A stretch of DNA of 64,000 bases from Vreelandella piezotolerans (GCF_012427705.1 NZ_CP048602.1:310001-374000), one strand, 5' to 3'. Counted from the first letter of the stretch, positions 22,999 to 32,410 are shown. Made by a program: numbers and translations. The notes: a model not told the origin generated them from the letters alone.

Positions 22999-23034
22999 GT
23001 GGTTCAATGAGTGGTTCGATGATTGGTTAATCGT
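22999..23034. repeat. Three imperfect 12-bp tandem repeats
   Basis: GTGGTTCAATGA (22999-23010), GTGGTTCGATGA (23011-23022) and a weaker TTGGTTAATCGT (23023-23034) follow head to tail around the stop codon of the dual ATPase gene. A 9-bp inverted repeat (GCATCGACC 22957 / GGTCGATGC 22990) sits just beside it. No function is evident. Confidence 0.35.
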
Positions 23035-24646
23035 GGTGGGTCGTGAGTGCCTCTTCAAGCCACCCTTGCTTCATTTGGGGCACCGACGCCAACAGCTTTT
23101 GCGTGTACGCATCGAACGGTGGGCTCAACACGGTGTCACGCTTGCCGTAACGCACCACCTGGCCTTGATGCATGACTGCAATGCTATCGGCAATCGCCTT
23201 GACGGTCGCTAGGTCGTGAGTGATGAACAGATAGGCCACGTTCTCCTGCGCCTGCAGCCGTAGCAGCAGCTTGAGAATGCCATCGGCCACTAGCGGGTCG
23301 AGCGCGCTGGTGACCTCATCGCAAATGATCAGCTTGGGTTTGGCGGCCAGCGCACGGGCAATGCACACACGCTGCTTCTGCCCGCCCGAGAGCTCGGCCG
23401 GATAGCGGTCGATGAACGCTTCTCCTAACTCGATGGCGTCGAGCAACTCGATGACGCGTTCACGGCGTGCTTTGCCTTTCAATCCAAAATAGAACGTGAG
23501 CGGGCGGCCAATGATGGTTTCCACCGTGTGGCGCGGGTTCATGGCTACGTCCGCCATTTGGTAGATCATCTGCAGCTCGCGCAGTGTCTCTTTGCTGCGC
23601 TCGGCGAGGGTGTGGGGCAGCGGCGTCTCTGCAAAGTGCAGCTGGCCCCGATTGGGGGGCAGCAGCCCGGTGATGACCCGCGCCAAGGTCGATTTACCCG
23701 ACCCGGACTCGCCCACGATGGCCAGCGTCTGGCCGGCGCTCACCGACAGAGAGATCGTCTCCAACACATTGTGGCCGCTCTGATGATAGGCCGCGCTGAC
23801 ATCCTCGACCGCTAGCAGCGGCGTAGGTGAAGGCGGTTTTGGCGTATGCGCGATGGAACGTACCGCGACCAGCGCTTGTGTATAGGCTTCCTGGGGCGAC
23901 TCGATGATCTGTGCCGTGCTGCCCATTTCGACTTTCTCGCCCTGGCGCAGCACGAGAATGTCGTCCGCGACTTGTGCGACCACGGCGAGATCGTGAGTAA
24001 TGTAGAGCGCGCCAACCCCCGTGGTGTGGATGGCCCGCTTGATGGCCGCCAGCACGTCGATTTGCGTGGTGACGTCGAGTGCCGTCGTGGGTTCGTCAAA
24101 AATGATCAGGTCGGGTTTTGGGCAGAGCGCCATGGCGGTCATGGCGCGCTGTAGCTGCCCGCCCGATACCTGGTGGGGGTAGCGGCTGCCAAAGTGTTCC
24201 GGGTCGGGTAAGCCGAGTTGGCCGAACAGCTCTACGGCGCGCGCTTCGGCCTCTTGGCGTGTCGCCAGGCCATGCAGCAGCGTGGTTTCGATGACCTGCT
24301 CCATCAGCGTTTGGGCGGGGTTGAACGCCGCCGCCGCTGACTGCGCCACATAGCACACCGTTTTGCCGCGCAGCTTGCGCAGCGCTTTGGGGGTGTCTTT
24401 CAGAATATCCCGGCCGTTGACCCACACTTCGCCGCTCAAGCGAATGCCGCCACGCCCGTAGCCCGCGGGTGACAGGCCAATGGTCGATTTACCCGCACCC
24501 GACTCGCCGATCAGGCCCAGCACCTTGCCGCGCTCCAGGGTGAAACTGACGTCGTCGACGATGGTGATCTCCTGCGGCGCCTCACCGGGTGGGTAGGCCG
24601 TGGCGTCGATGGTCAAATGGCGAATGTCTAACAGCGTATCAGCCAC
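23027..24646 (-). CDS. Peptide/oligopeptide-type ABC transporter, fused dual ATPase
   Basis: 539 residues carrying two complete ATPase domains in one chain, equivalent to DppD plus DppF. The first has GESGAGKST, VSGGQLQRAMTAMAL and LIIFDEPTTALDV; the second has GESGSGKST, LSGGQKQRVCIARAL and LIICDEVTSALDP. Both H-loops (ITHDLA) are present. It overlaps the upstream permease by 8 bp. It powers import by the two permeases upstream. The solute class (peptide, opine, nickel or other) is not certain. Confidence 0.9.
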   Translation of the reverse strand: MADTLLDIRHLTIDATAYPPGEAPQEITIVDDVSFTLERGKVLGLIGESGAGKSTIGLSPAGYGRGGIRLSGEVWVNGRDILKDTPKALRKLRGKTVCYVAQSAAAAFNPAQTLMEQVIETTLLHGLATRQEAEARAVELFGQLGLPDPEHFGSRYPHQVSGGQLQRAMTAMALCPKPDLIIFDEPTTALDVTTQIDVLAAIKRAIHTTGVGALYITHDLAVVAQVADDILVLRQGEKVEMGSTAQIIESPQEAYTQALVAVRSIAHTPKPPSPTPLLAVEDVSAAYHQSGHNVLETISLSVSAGQTLAIVGESGSGKSTLARVITGLLPPNRGQLHFAETPLPHTLAERSKETLRELQMIYQMADVAMNPRHTVETIIGRPLTFYFGLKGKARRERVIELLDAIELGEAFIDRYPAELSGGQKQRVCIARALAAKPKLIICDEVTSALDPLVADGILKLLLRLQAQENVAYLFITHDLATVKAIADSIAVMHQGQVVRYGKRDTVLSPPFDAYTQKLLASVPQMKQGWLEEALTTHHD

Positions 24647-25478
24647 GGCGGCCTCCTTTTAGATCGGTGGTGTGGCGTAGCACCCAGTCCGCGACCAAAT
24701 TCACGGAGATGGCCAGCAACGCGATGGCCGCCGCAGGAATCAGCGCGGCGGGTACGCCGAACACGATGCCCTGGCGGTTTTCGCGCACCATGCTGCCCCA
24801 ATCGGCTTCCGGTGGCTGAACGCCCAGACCCAGAAACGATAGCGAGGAGAGAAACAGCACCGCAAAAATGAACCGCAGTCCCAGCTCGGCCACCAGCGGT
24901 GTGAGGGCGTTGGGCAGTATTTCGCGGAAGATGATCCAGCCTTTACCCTCACCGCGCAGGCGCGCGGCTTCTACGAAGTCCATCACGTTGATGTTCACGG
25001 CCACCGCCCGGGAAATACGGAACACGCGGGTCGAATCCAGCACGCCCATGATCACGATCAGCATGAGCACGGTGCTAGGCATCACCGACAAAATGACCAG
25101 GGCAAAAATGAGCGTCGGTATCGACATGACGATATCGACGCCGCGCGAAATGAGCTGGTCCACCCAGCCCCCGTAGACCGCCGCCAGGATGCCCAGCACC
25201 GAGCCAATGGAGAACGCCAGTGCCGTGGCGAGGGCCGCAATGGTCATGGTGGTGCGCGCGCCATGTATGAGGCGTGAGAGCAGGTCGCGGCCCAGATTAT
25301 CGGTGCCTAGCCAGAACTCGGCCGATGGCCCCATCCACATATCGCCCACGCTTTCGGACATGGGGTAAGGCGCGAGCCAAGGGGCAAAAAGCGCCATCAC
25401 TAAAAAGCCGAACGTGAGCAGCAGGCCAATCAGCGCGGTCACTGGCATCCGTTTCAGCAGCGTTAAACATATCGACAT
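24639..25478 (-). CDS. DppC/OppC-type ABC transporter permease
   Basis: 279 residues from ATG 25478 (AGGAA upstream); the open frame extends far upstream without support. It has an N-terminal helix (ALIGLLLTFGFLVMALFAPWLAPYP), the DppC signature FWLGTDNLGRDLLSRLIHGARTT, and the coupling loop VEAARLRGEGKGWIIFREILPN. It pairs with the DppB-type permease 37 bp upstream to form the channel, and overlaps the fused ATPase gene. Confidence 0.9.
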   Translation of the reverse strand: MSICLTLLKRMPVTALIGLLLTFGFLVMALFAPWLAPYPMSESVGDMWMGPSAEFWLGTDNLGRDLLSRLIHGARTTMTIAALATALAFSIGSVLGILAAVYGGWVDQLISRGVDIVMSIPTLIFALVILSVMPSTVLMLIVIMGVLDSTRVFRISRAVAVNINVMDFVEAARLRGEGKGWIIFREILPNALTPLVAELGLRFIFAVLFLSSLSFLGLGVQPPEADWGSMVRENRQGIVFGVPAALIPAAAIALLAISVNLVADWVLRHTTDLKGGRRG

Positions 25479-25515
25479 GGTGTTGCGTTCCTGTCTGGTG
25501 ACGGTGTTCAGCGGT

Positions 25516-26475
25516 TTATTTGGGGTGGCGCAGTCGCGGGTTGGTGACGATGGCAATGATGTCCGCCAGCATGTTGAGCCCGATGTAAACCGCCGCGAAG
25601 AGGAGCCCGACCGCCTGCACCACCGGCACATCGCGTTTGGACACATGGTCGATCAAATACTGCCCCATGCCCGGGTAAACGAAGATGACCTCGACCACGA
25701 CGACGCCCACGATCAAGAAGGCGAGGTTCAGCATGACCACGTTGACCACCGGGGCAATGGCGTTGGGAAAAGCGTGTCGCGCGATGATGCGAAACAGCCC
25801 CAGGCCTTTGAGCTCCGCCGTTTCGATGTAAGGTGACTGCATCACGCTTAAAATGGCCGCCCGCGTCATCCGCATCATATGGGCGAGAATCACCAGCGTT
25901 AACGTCGCAGCAGGTAGGGCGATGGCATGTAGGCGCTCGCCCAGGCTCATGCCGCTATATACGGTGGAGACGCTGGGGAACCAGTTGAACTTCACGGCAA
26001 ATAGGTAGATCAGCAGGTAACCGATGAAAAACTCCGGCAGCGAAATGGCCGTCAGCGTGGTGCCTGAAATCACCCGATCTGGCCAGCGGTTTTGGTAGCG
26101 CACCGCCACGAGCCCTAACAAAATCGCCAGCGGCACGGCGACCACCGCCGTCCAAAAGGCCAGAAATAGCGTATTGCCCGCACGGCCCCAAAGCGACTCG
26201 CCAATATCCTGACGATTGGAGAGCGCCGTGCCCAAGTCGCCTTGCAGTATGCCGCCGAGCCAGTCGAGGTAACGTAGCCAAGCGGGCTGGTCGAGACCCA
26301 GCTCGCGGCGCAGGTTGTCCACGGCTTCGGGTGTGGCGCTCTGGCCGAGAATGGACTGTGCCACGTCGCCTGGCAGCAGCTGCGTGCCGACGAAGATTAG
26401 CACCGATACGGCCAGCAGCAGTAACAGGCCCAGCGCCAAGCGCTGGGCAATCAGTTTGATGACAAAGGTGTTCAT
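25516..26475 (-). CDS. DppB/OppB-type ABC transporter permease
   Basis: 319 residues from ATG 26475. About six membrane helices, with the DppB N-terminal pattern LLLLLAVSVLIFVGTQLLPGDVAQ, an LGLDQPAWLRYLDWLGGILQGDLG segment and the coupling loop IETAELKGLGLFRIIARHAFPN. It starts 13 bp after the binding-protein stop, so the operon order is HAD phosphatase, binding protein, this permease, DppC-type permease, ATPase. Confidence 0.9.
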   Translation of the reverse strand: MNTFVIKLIAQRLALGLLLLLAVSVLIFVGTQLLPGDVAQSILGQSATPEAVDNLRRELGLDQPAWLRYLDWLGGILQGDLGTALSNRQDIGESLWGRAGNTLFLAFWTAVVAVPLAILLGLVAVRYQNRWPDRVISGTTLTAISLPEFFIGYLLIYLFAVKFNWFPSVSTVYSGMSLGERLHAIALPAATLTLVILAHMMRMTRAAILSVMQSPYIETAELKGLGLFRIIARHAFPNAIAPVVNVVMLNLAFLIVGVVVVEVIFVYPGMGQYLIDHVSKRDVPVVQAVGLLFAAVYIGLNMLADIIAIVTNPRLRHPK

Positions 26476-26488
26476 AGCAAGGTCCGGT

Positions 26489-28117
26489 TTAGGAAGCCAA
26501 CCAGCACTTCGAGAGTGCAAAGCCCGCCATCATCTCGCCCATGGGGTGCGCTGACCAGCCCCCGACGCTATTTAATGTCGCTTCGATGTAGTCGTTGAAC
26601 ATCGGCAATATCAAGCCACCTTCATCGCGCACCATCATCGCCATGTCGTGGTAAAGCTCGGCACGGCGGGTGGTGTCCAGCTCGCCGCGGGCTTCACGCG
26701 CCAGGGCATCGAAGTCATCGCGGAAGAAGCGCGTATCGTTCCAGTCGGCGCTGGAGATATACGCCGTCGAGTACATCTGGTCTTGGGTGGGGCGGCCGCT
26801 CCAGTAAGAGGCGCAGAAAGGCTGTTTATTCCACACCTCTGACCAGTAACCGTCGCCGGGCTCGCGGCGAATCTCCATATTGATGCCTGCCTGGGCGCAG
26901 CTTTGCTGGAACAGCTGTGCCGCATCGACGGCGCCAGGGAAGGCAACGTCCGAGGTGCGCAGGACGATGGGGCTACTGTGGCCCGATTTTTTGTAGTGAT
27001 AGTTGGCGCGTTCGGGGTCGAATTCGCGCTGAGGAATGCTATCGGGGAAGAGCGGGTAGGCGGCATTGATCGGAAAGTCGTTCCCCACGCTGCCATAGCC
27101 GCGCAGAATGCGCTCGACCATGTCGTCACGGTTGATCGCATACTTGAGTGCCAGGCGGAGATCGTTGTTATCGAACGGTGCCGTATCGCAGTGCATCGGA
27201 AACACGTACTGCGCGCGTCCCGACGTATTGTTGATGACGATGTTGGGCAGGCGCTGCACCATCTCCACGACGCGGGGCTCGACGCGGTTGATCATGTGAA
27301 CCTGGCCACTCTGCAGGGCAGAAATGCGCGCGGTGGGGTCGTTGATGACGGTGATCTCGATCTGATCGGCAAAGCCGTACTCGTCGGGGTTCCAGTAGCC
27401 CTCGAAGCGCTCGGCGATCTGGCGCACGCCGGGTTGGAACTCCACGACCTTGTAAGGGCCGGTGCCGATACCCGCTGCCGGGTCGTCGATGCCGCCACCG
27501 GGCTGGATCATCAGGTGGTAGTCAGACAGCAGAAACGGCAGGTCGGCGTTGGGTTCGAGCGTCACGATCGTGACTTCATAGGTGTCGGTGGCCTGGATCG
27601 ATTCGATGCCCCGCATGATGCCGAGCGCACCCGATTGCGAGTCCTCGTTCGAGTGGCGCTGCAGCGTGGCGACGACGTCTGCAGAGGTCATCTCCTGGCC
27701 GTTGTGGAACTGCACGCCGCGACGCAGTTTGAAGACCCAGGTACGCGCATCCGGCGAGGACTCGACGCTTTCCGCAAGGCGGGGCGTTAGCTCGCCCTCT
27801 GGTGAAACGTTGGTCAGGGCCTCGCCCCACGATTGGCCAAACGAGTGCTGCACTTGGCTGGTCCAGCTCGCCGGGTCGAGGCTATCGGTCGATTCGCCGC
27901 CCTGCATACCGGCCTTCAAAATGCCGCCGCGCTGAGGCGTACCGGTGTTGGCAAACGCCTGGCCTGACAGCAGCGAGGCGGCAAAGGGGGCGGCCATGCC
28001 AAGGGCCATGGCGCGGCGCATGAAGTCACGTCGCGACAGCTGGCCTTGGGTGGCCTGTCGAGCTAAAGCGGCCATCGATGGGTGCATGTGGGTGGGTGCG
28101 TTGTGTTCTTTTTTCAT
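26489..28117 (-). CDS. Tat-exported peptide/solute-binding protein (SBP family 5)
   Basis: 542 residues. The N-terminus has a twin-arginine signal (QLSRRDFMRRAMALGMAAPFA ending near AFA), so export in folded form is expected. The family 5 binding-protein pattern follows: WTSQVQHSFGQSWGEALTNVSPEG, RTWVFKLRRGVQFHNGQEMTSADVVATLQRH and YKVVEFQPG. It captures a solute in the periplasm for the Dpp-type permeases. Tat rather than Sec export is unusual for this family, though known in some proteobacteria. The start has AGGGA upstream and lies 21 bp after the HAD gene. Confidence 0.9.
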   Translation of the reverse strand: MKKEHNAPTHMHPSMAALARQATQGQLSRRDFMRRAMALGMAAPFAASLLSGQAFANTGTPQRGGILKAGMQGGESTDSLDPASWTSQVQHSFGQSWGEALTNVSPEGELTPRLAESVESSPDARTWVFKLRRGVQFHNGQEMTSADVVATLQRHSNEDSQSGALGIMRGIESIQATDTYEVTIVTLEPNADLPFLLSDYHLMIQPGGGIDDPAAGIGTGPYKVVEFQPGVRQIAERFEGYWNPDEYGFADQIEITVINDPTARISALQSGQVHMINRVEPRVVEMVQRLPNIVINNTSGRAQYVFPMHCDTAPFDNNDLRLALKYAINRDDMVERILRGYGSVGNDFPINAAYPLFPDSIPQREFDPERANYHYKKSGHSSPIVLRTSDVAFPGAVDAAQLFQQSCAQAGINMEIRREPGDGYWSEVWNKQPFCASYWSGRPTQDQMYSTAYISSADWNDTRFFRDDFDALAREARGELDTTRRAELYHDMAMMVRDEGGLILPMFNDYIEATLNSVGGWSAHPMGEMMAGFALSKCWLAS

Positions 28118-28138
28118 GCGTTGATTCCCTAGGTTGGT

Positions 28139-28918
28139 TTAACGAGGCGAGGTGCCAAAGGCCAGTGTGTCGTAATCGCGAATCACGTGAGCGGCGAGTG
28201 TCAGGTGCTCGCCGCTCAAATGGGGCGCCGCACAGATGCCGATACCGGCCCGAAGGCCTGCGGCTTTTCCCATCGCCATATCGCCATTGGAGTCGCCAAT
28301 GATGAGCGTACGCTCGGGTGTGACGCCAAGCTGCTGACAGGCAGCGAGCGCCATGTCGGGGAAGGGCTTGCCACGTGGCACTTGGTCGTGCCCCAGCACC
28401 ACGGAAAAGTGGTCCGCAAGCGAAAGAAGGGAGAGATGACGCAGGGCGTTGCGATGATCATCTGATGTCACCACCGCCAATTGAACGCCTGCATGGCGAG
28501 CGCGAGCGACGAAGCCGAGAAGTCCCGCCACGGGGGTGACGCAGCGCGACCAATCGAGCGATGCATCGAGCGACTGGAGCGCGTCGTGAGTGATTTCCGT
28601 TGCGTCGTTCCACGCCAAGCCGCCCTCGAACAGGCTGAGCGCCACGATGGTGACAATGTCGTCCAGCGAGCCAATGGTGAGCGGCCCGGTCGGATCCCAC
28701 AACCGGGAGTCGGGGTAGATCCCCACGCGACGATAAAGCTCGGCAAAAGCGAGGGGCGGGGGCGGTGACGAAAACGTAGCGAGGCGGCGGTTGACCGTGG
28801 TGATGAGCTGATCGAACCAGCCAATCCAGAGGTCACCAAAATTGAGTAGCGTGCCATCCTTATCGAACAAAATGGCATCGATGGGGTAGGTAACACCTTG
28901 TACGTTGAGTTGGGGCAT
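28139..28918 (-). CDS. HAD-family phosphatase (phosphoglycolate-phosphatase-like)
   Basis: 259 residues from ATG 28918; the open frame continues upstream but the HAD start motif begins here. Motif I is ILFDKDGTLLNF (nucleophile Asp plus Asp+2), motif II is VVTSDDHRNAL, the Lys is in QVPRGKPFPDM and motif IV is LIIGDSNGDMAMGKAAG. An insert after motif I forms the helical cap typical of subclass IA. It is the first gene of the peptide-type ABC operon, only 21 bp before the binding-protein gene. This suggests it dephosphorylates a derivative of the imported solute. Substrate unknown. Confidence 0.85.
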   Translation of the reverse strand: MPQLNVQGVTYPIDAILFDKDGTLLNFGDLWIGWFDQLITTVNRRLATFSSPPPPLAFAELYRRVGIYPDSRLWDPTGPLTIGSLDDIVTIVALSLFEGGLAWNDATEITHDALQSLDASLDWSRCVTPVAGLLGFVARARHAGVQLAVVTSDDHRNALRHLSLLSLADHFSVVLGHDQVPRGKPFPDMALAACQQLGVTPERTLIIGDSNGDMAMGKAAGLRAGIGICAAPHLSGEHLTLAAHVIRDYDTLAFGTSPR

Positions 28919-29221
28919 GTGGTTTGATGGCGTTGAAACGCCTTCTCTTTTAGTGGCGGGCGCACTGAGCCATCGCCAAGATTTTTTTTGAACGTTCAAT
29001 CGAAAAAGTGATTTAGCCTGGGTAATCCCACCGTTGATGTCAAGTTGATGACAGCCGATGCACAGCGCACAAAAGACGCCCATTTGGGCGAGCGCCATCT
29101 AGCGCTAAGGGCGACTAACGCAAGGGAGAATATGCCGCTATGCTAACGGTGTTGTGTGTCACGCGAAGGGTGACGAGTCGATCCATCAGGCCGAGAAGGC
29201 CATGATTGCAAAGGACGTTGA

Positions 29222-30199
29222 ATGCGTGCCCGTATATGCTCTTTTTTTCGCCTTGGTAGTGTACTGGCGCTCGCGCTGACGATGGCGAGCCTTGGGCCCG
29301 TGGCCCAGGCGCAAACACGGATGACTTACAAGTCGGCGCTCGCAGGGACGGCCTACCATCAAATGGGGAGCGAGCTTGCCCAGGCCATTCGACAGGGAAG
29401 CGACGAGACGCTCTTGCTGACCAATGAAGAGAGCCAGGGCTCGGTACAAAACATTCAAGAAGTGATGAATCGGCAGGAGCGCTATGTGTTTACCGCGCCC
29501 CCTGCGCTCGTCGCTCAAGCACAGGCGGGCGAAGGTGTCTTTGCGAGTCATGATCGCGAACGGTTCGGTGCCATTCGCGGACTGTTTCCCGTGCCATCGT
29601 TGACCATGCATTTCGTGATGGCAGGCGATGACGGTACGACCTCGATCGATGCGCTGAGCGGTAAACACGTGCTGATCGGGCGGGGCACCTTCAGCGCAGG
29701 TGAAGCCGCACGCTACTTCCGGTTGTTCGGTTTGGAAGACAGCGTGCGCCTAGCGGATGCGTCGATCACCAATGGCCCTGAAGCGCTTCGGGAAGGTCGA
29801 ATCGATGCGTTCGTCACGGCTAGCTCCTACCCCACGCCGAATGTCATCGAAACGGCCTCGCTCGTGCCCATTACCCTGGTGAGCTTTACCGCTGAACAAA
29901 TCGCTCAGACGGGCGCCGTGCCTCAGGTGATTCCCGGCGGCACCTACCCCGGCATCGCTCAGCCCACGCGCACGACGTCGATGCCGGTAGTTGCCTACAC
30001 CACCAAGCAGATGGATGTAGAGACGGCCTACCGCCTCACGAAGTTCTTCTGGGAGCAGCAGCCTTGGCTTGCAGAGCAGTCCGCTTGGTGGGGAAGCGTC
30101 ACACCGGATCTGCTCACCCACCTGACGACCCCGCTTCACCCAGGCGCGCGACGCTACTACGAAGAAGCGGGTATGGAGCTGCCTGCCCATGTGCGTTAA
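29222..30199 (+). CDS. TAXI-family TRAP transporter solute-binding protein
   Basis: 325 residues. A signal peptide ends near VAQAQ (about residue 31). The TAXI pattern follows: YKSALAGTAYHQMGSELAQAI, EESQGSVQNIQEVMNRQERYVFTAPPAL, GLFPVPSLTMHFVMAGDDG, SGKHVLIGRGTFSAGEAARYF and PNVIETASLVPITLV. TAXI proteins normally serve a fused TRAP permease, but none is encoded nearby, so it is an orphan receptor here. It is divergent from the HAD/ABC operon. Its stop overlaps the convergent CaCA stop within four bases. Confidence 0.85.
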   Translation: MRARICSFFRLGSVLALALTMASLGPVAQAQTRMTYKSALAGTAYHQMGSELAQAIRQGSDETLLLTNEESQGSVQNIQEVMNRQERYVFTAPPALVAQAQAGEGVFASHDRERFGAIRGLFPVPSLTMHFVMAGDDGTTSIDALSGKHVLIGRGTFSAGEAARYFRLFGLEDSVRLADASITNGPEALREGRIDAFVTASSYPTPNVIETASLVPITLVSFTAEQIAQTGAVPQVIPGGTYPGIAQPTRTTSMPVVAYTTKQMDVETAYRLTKFFWEQQPWLAEQSAWWGSVTPDLLTHLTTPLHPGARRYYEEAGMELPAHVR

Positions 30200-31152
30200 A
30201 AAATCGTAAAGCTCAGCGCAATATAGGCTGCATAGCCGCCCAGCAGCGCTGCGCCTTCCCAGCGTGACAGGCGCATGCCGGTATAAAGAAACAGCAGGAG
30301 AAGAGCGGCCGAGCCGAGCATGACCCATTGATCGAACTGGCTGACTCGTTCGACAATGGGCAGTGGCTGCAAACAGGCAGAGATCCCCAATATCCCCAGG
30401 ACGTTGAAGATATTGCTGCCCAGGATATTCCCGACGGCGACATCGGCATGACGGCGGAGGGCCGCAATCACCGAGACGGCCATCTCCGGCAGCGACGTGC
30501 CGACCGCAACGATGGTCAAGCCGATGACCGCCTCGGAAATGCCCATGGCCTGGGCGAGACCAATCGCACCATAGAGCAGTAGCTGCGAACCGCCAATCAA
30601 CATGCCAAGGCCCACGACCAGCGCGACGCTGATCATGACGGTCGACGTAGGAATGGCCGTGACTTCCTCCGCTTCGGCGGCGTGCATCTCGCCTTCGGGC
30701 AGCGGCTGTTGTCGCTCGGTGTGGTAAGCCCATACCAAATAGGCGGCGAGGGCCAGCAGCAGCAGTGCAGCCTCCCAGCGGGCCAGTTCACCGCTCCAGG
30801 CAAGTACGATGAATAGCACGCTGGCGCCGACGACCACGACGCCATCTCGCCTTAGCGCCAGAGGTTGAACCGTCATGGGGCAAATGGCGGCACATAGCCC
30901 TAAAATCAGTAAAATATTGCCGATATTGCTGCCGACGATATTGCCCACGGCGATATCGGGCTGCTCGCGTATCGCGGCATCGATCGAGACCACCAGTTCC
31001 GGGGCCGAAGTACCGAACCCCACGACCACCAGCCCCGTCAGCAACGGCGATACCCCCATACGCTTGGCACCGGCGACGGCGCCGCGTATCAATGCTTCTC
31101 CTCCGCCAAACAGCAGCACGATACCGGCCAGTAAGCTCAACCCATACAGCAT
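30196..31152 (-). CDS. CaCA-family Ca2+(Na+)/cation antiporter
   Basis: 318 residues and about ten membrane helices with an internal duplication. The two alpha repeats read VVGFGTSAPELVVSIDAAI with GNIVGSNIGNILLILG, and VAVGTSLPEMAVSVIAALRRHADVAVGN with ILGSNIFNVLGILG. These acidic GTSxPE motifs bind the exchanged ions. It resembles YrbG of E. coli and probably extrudes Ca2+ against Na+ or H+. A short acidic loop (GEMHAAEAEE) joins the halves. Confidence 0.9.
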   Translation of the reverse strand: MLYGLSLLAGIVLLFGGGEALIRGAVAGAKRMGVSPLLTGLVVVGFGTSAPELVVSIDAAIREQPDIAVGNIVGSNIGNILLILGLCAAICPMTVQPLALRRDGVVVVGASVLFIVLAWSGELARWEAALLLLALAAYLVWAYHTERQQPLPEGEMHAAEAEEVTAIPTSTVMISVALVVGLGMLIGGSQLLLYGAIGLAQAMGISEAVIGLTIVAVGTSLPEMAVSVIAALRRHADVAVGNILGSNIFNVLGILGISACLQPLPIVERVSQFDQWVMLGSAALLLLFLYTGMRLSRWEGAALLGGYAAYIALSFTIF

Positions 31153-31468
31153 GTGTCATCTTCCTTTTGATACGCTTGGTCGTTTGCCAAGCTTAGGCTT
31201 ATGACATTAGCTCAGTTCGTTAGGCCTGCAAGCCCCCGTGGGCAACGCATCATAAAAGAATTAAACGCAGCAGGCACGGTAGGCGGTTGCCAATCAACTC
31301 GATAGCATAGTGCGTGACGGGGAGTGACACCGCAGTGAGCGCCGAGCAAACCATGCGAGGGTGGGAATTATGCGTGAGCAGCGTATGATGCGCGCGGTAC
31401 AGTCGCCAGAGCGCGCCTCGCCCGAAGCTCAGTGAGCTGACTCTTTTACCTATGACGGAGCATGAAAA
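31153..31468. other. Intergenic region between divergent transporter genes
   Basis: 316 bp holding the promoters of the CaCA antiporter (left) and the SbtA-like gene (right). I see a 6-bp hairpin GCTTGG/CCAAGC just upstream of the antiporter start and a palindrome AGCTCA-G-TGAGCT at 31426-31438 just before the SbtA-like gene. No coding potential or convincing sigma-70 promoter stands out. Confidence 0.5.
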
Positions 31469-32410
31469 ATGCCAGATATCGTGGTGATGTTTTTCTTACT
31501 GGGACTGCTGGCGGGGGCGGTGAAATCGGACCTGCAAGTGCCCAAGGCCACTTACGATACGCTAAGCCTGTTGTTGATGCTGACGATTGGCTTGAAAGGC
31601 GGGATGGCGCTCTACGGCAATTTGCACTGGGGGCTAGTGCCCGAGCTGCTGGGCGTCGCGCTGCTCTCTGCGCTGATTCCTTTGATGCTGATGCCTCTGT
31701 TGCGCCGTTTCGTGCGCCTCTCCGCCGCCGATAGTGCCAGCATCGCCGCTCACTACGGCTCGGTCAGTGCGGGGACCTTTGCCGTGGCGCTTGCCTACGT
31801 CGAAGCGCGCCAGCTAGCGGTGGGCAGTGAAGTCACGCTCTACTTGGTGGCGATGGAGCTACCGGCCATCATGATCGCCATCGCGCTGTTTCGGCGTCAT
31901 CAGGGCGCGGCGGTCAAAGAGAGCACGAGCAAGCTGTGGCATGAAACGCTGACCAACCGGGGGGTGATTCTCCTCGCCGGTGGCGTGGCCATTGGCGCGC
32001 TGTACGGGCCAGTTCAAGGGGCGGAAGTCACCGCGCTCTTTACCGGGGCGTTCAAAGGCGTGCTAGCGCTCTTCCTACTAGAAATGGGGTTGACCGCCGC
32101 GCAAACGCTGCGCCCCATGCCTTGGCATCATTGGCGGCTCGTCACCTTCGCTCTCGTGACACCGCTTTGCCTATCGCTGCTGGGGATACTGGTCGGCGCG
32201 CTGGTGGGCCTGCCCCTGGGCTCGGTGGTGATTCTCGCAGCGCTCGCGGCCAGTGCCTCCTACATTGCCGCGCCTGCGGCCATGCGCGCGGCCATACCGG
32301 AAGCCAACATCGGCCTAGCGATGCTGGCATCCCTGGGGGTGACGTTCCCGCTGAACGTCATGATCGGCATCCCACTGTACCACCAGCTGATCGACTGGCT
32401 GCTGGTGTAA
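31469..32410 (+). CDS. SbtA-like sodium-dependent bicarbonate transporter
   Basis: 313 residues and about ten membrane helices. It matches the DUF897/SbtA family: FFLLGLLAGAVKSDLQVPKATYDTLSLLLMLTIGLKGG, AAHYGSVSAGTFAVALAYVE, LYLVAMELPAIMIAIALF, FKGVLALFLLEMGLTAAQ and AALAASASYIAAPAAMRAAIPEAN. In cyanobacteria SbtA imports HCO3- with Na+ and is regulated by the PII-like SbtB; no SbtB gene is adjacent here. In a heterotroph it may feed carboxylases. Monocistronic, followed by a strong terminator. Confidence 0.85.
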   Translation: MPDIVVMFFLLGLLAGAVKSDLQVPKATYDTLSLLLMLTIGLKGGMALYGNLHWGLVPELLGVALLSALIPLMLMPLLRRFVRLSAADSASIAAHYGSVSAGTFAVALAYVEARQLAVGSEVTLYLVAMELPAIMIAIALFRRHQGAAVKESTSKLWHETLTNRGVILLAGGVAIGALYGPVQGAEVTALFTGAFKGVLALFLLEMGLTAAQTLRPMPWHHWRLVTFALVTPLCLSLLGILVGALVGLPLGSVVILAALAASASYIAAPAAMRAAIPEANIGLAMLASLGVTFPLNVMIGIPLYHQLIDWLLV

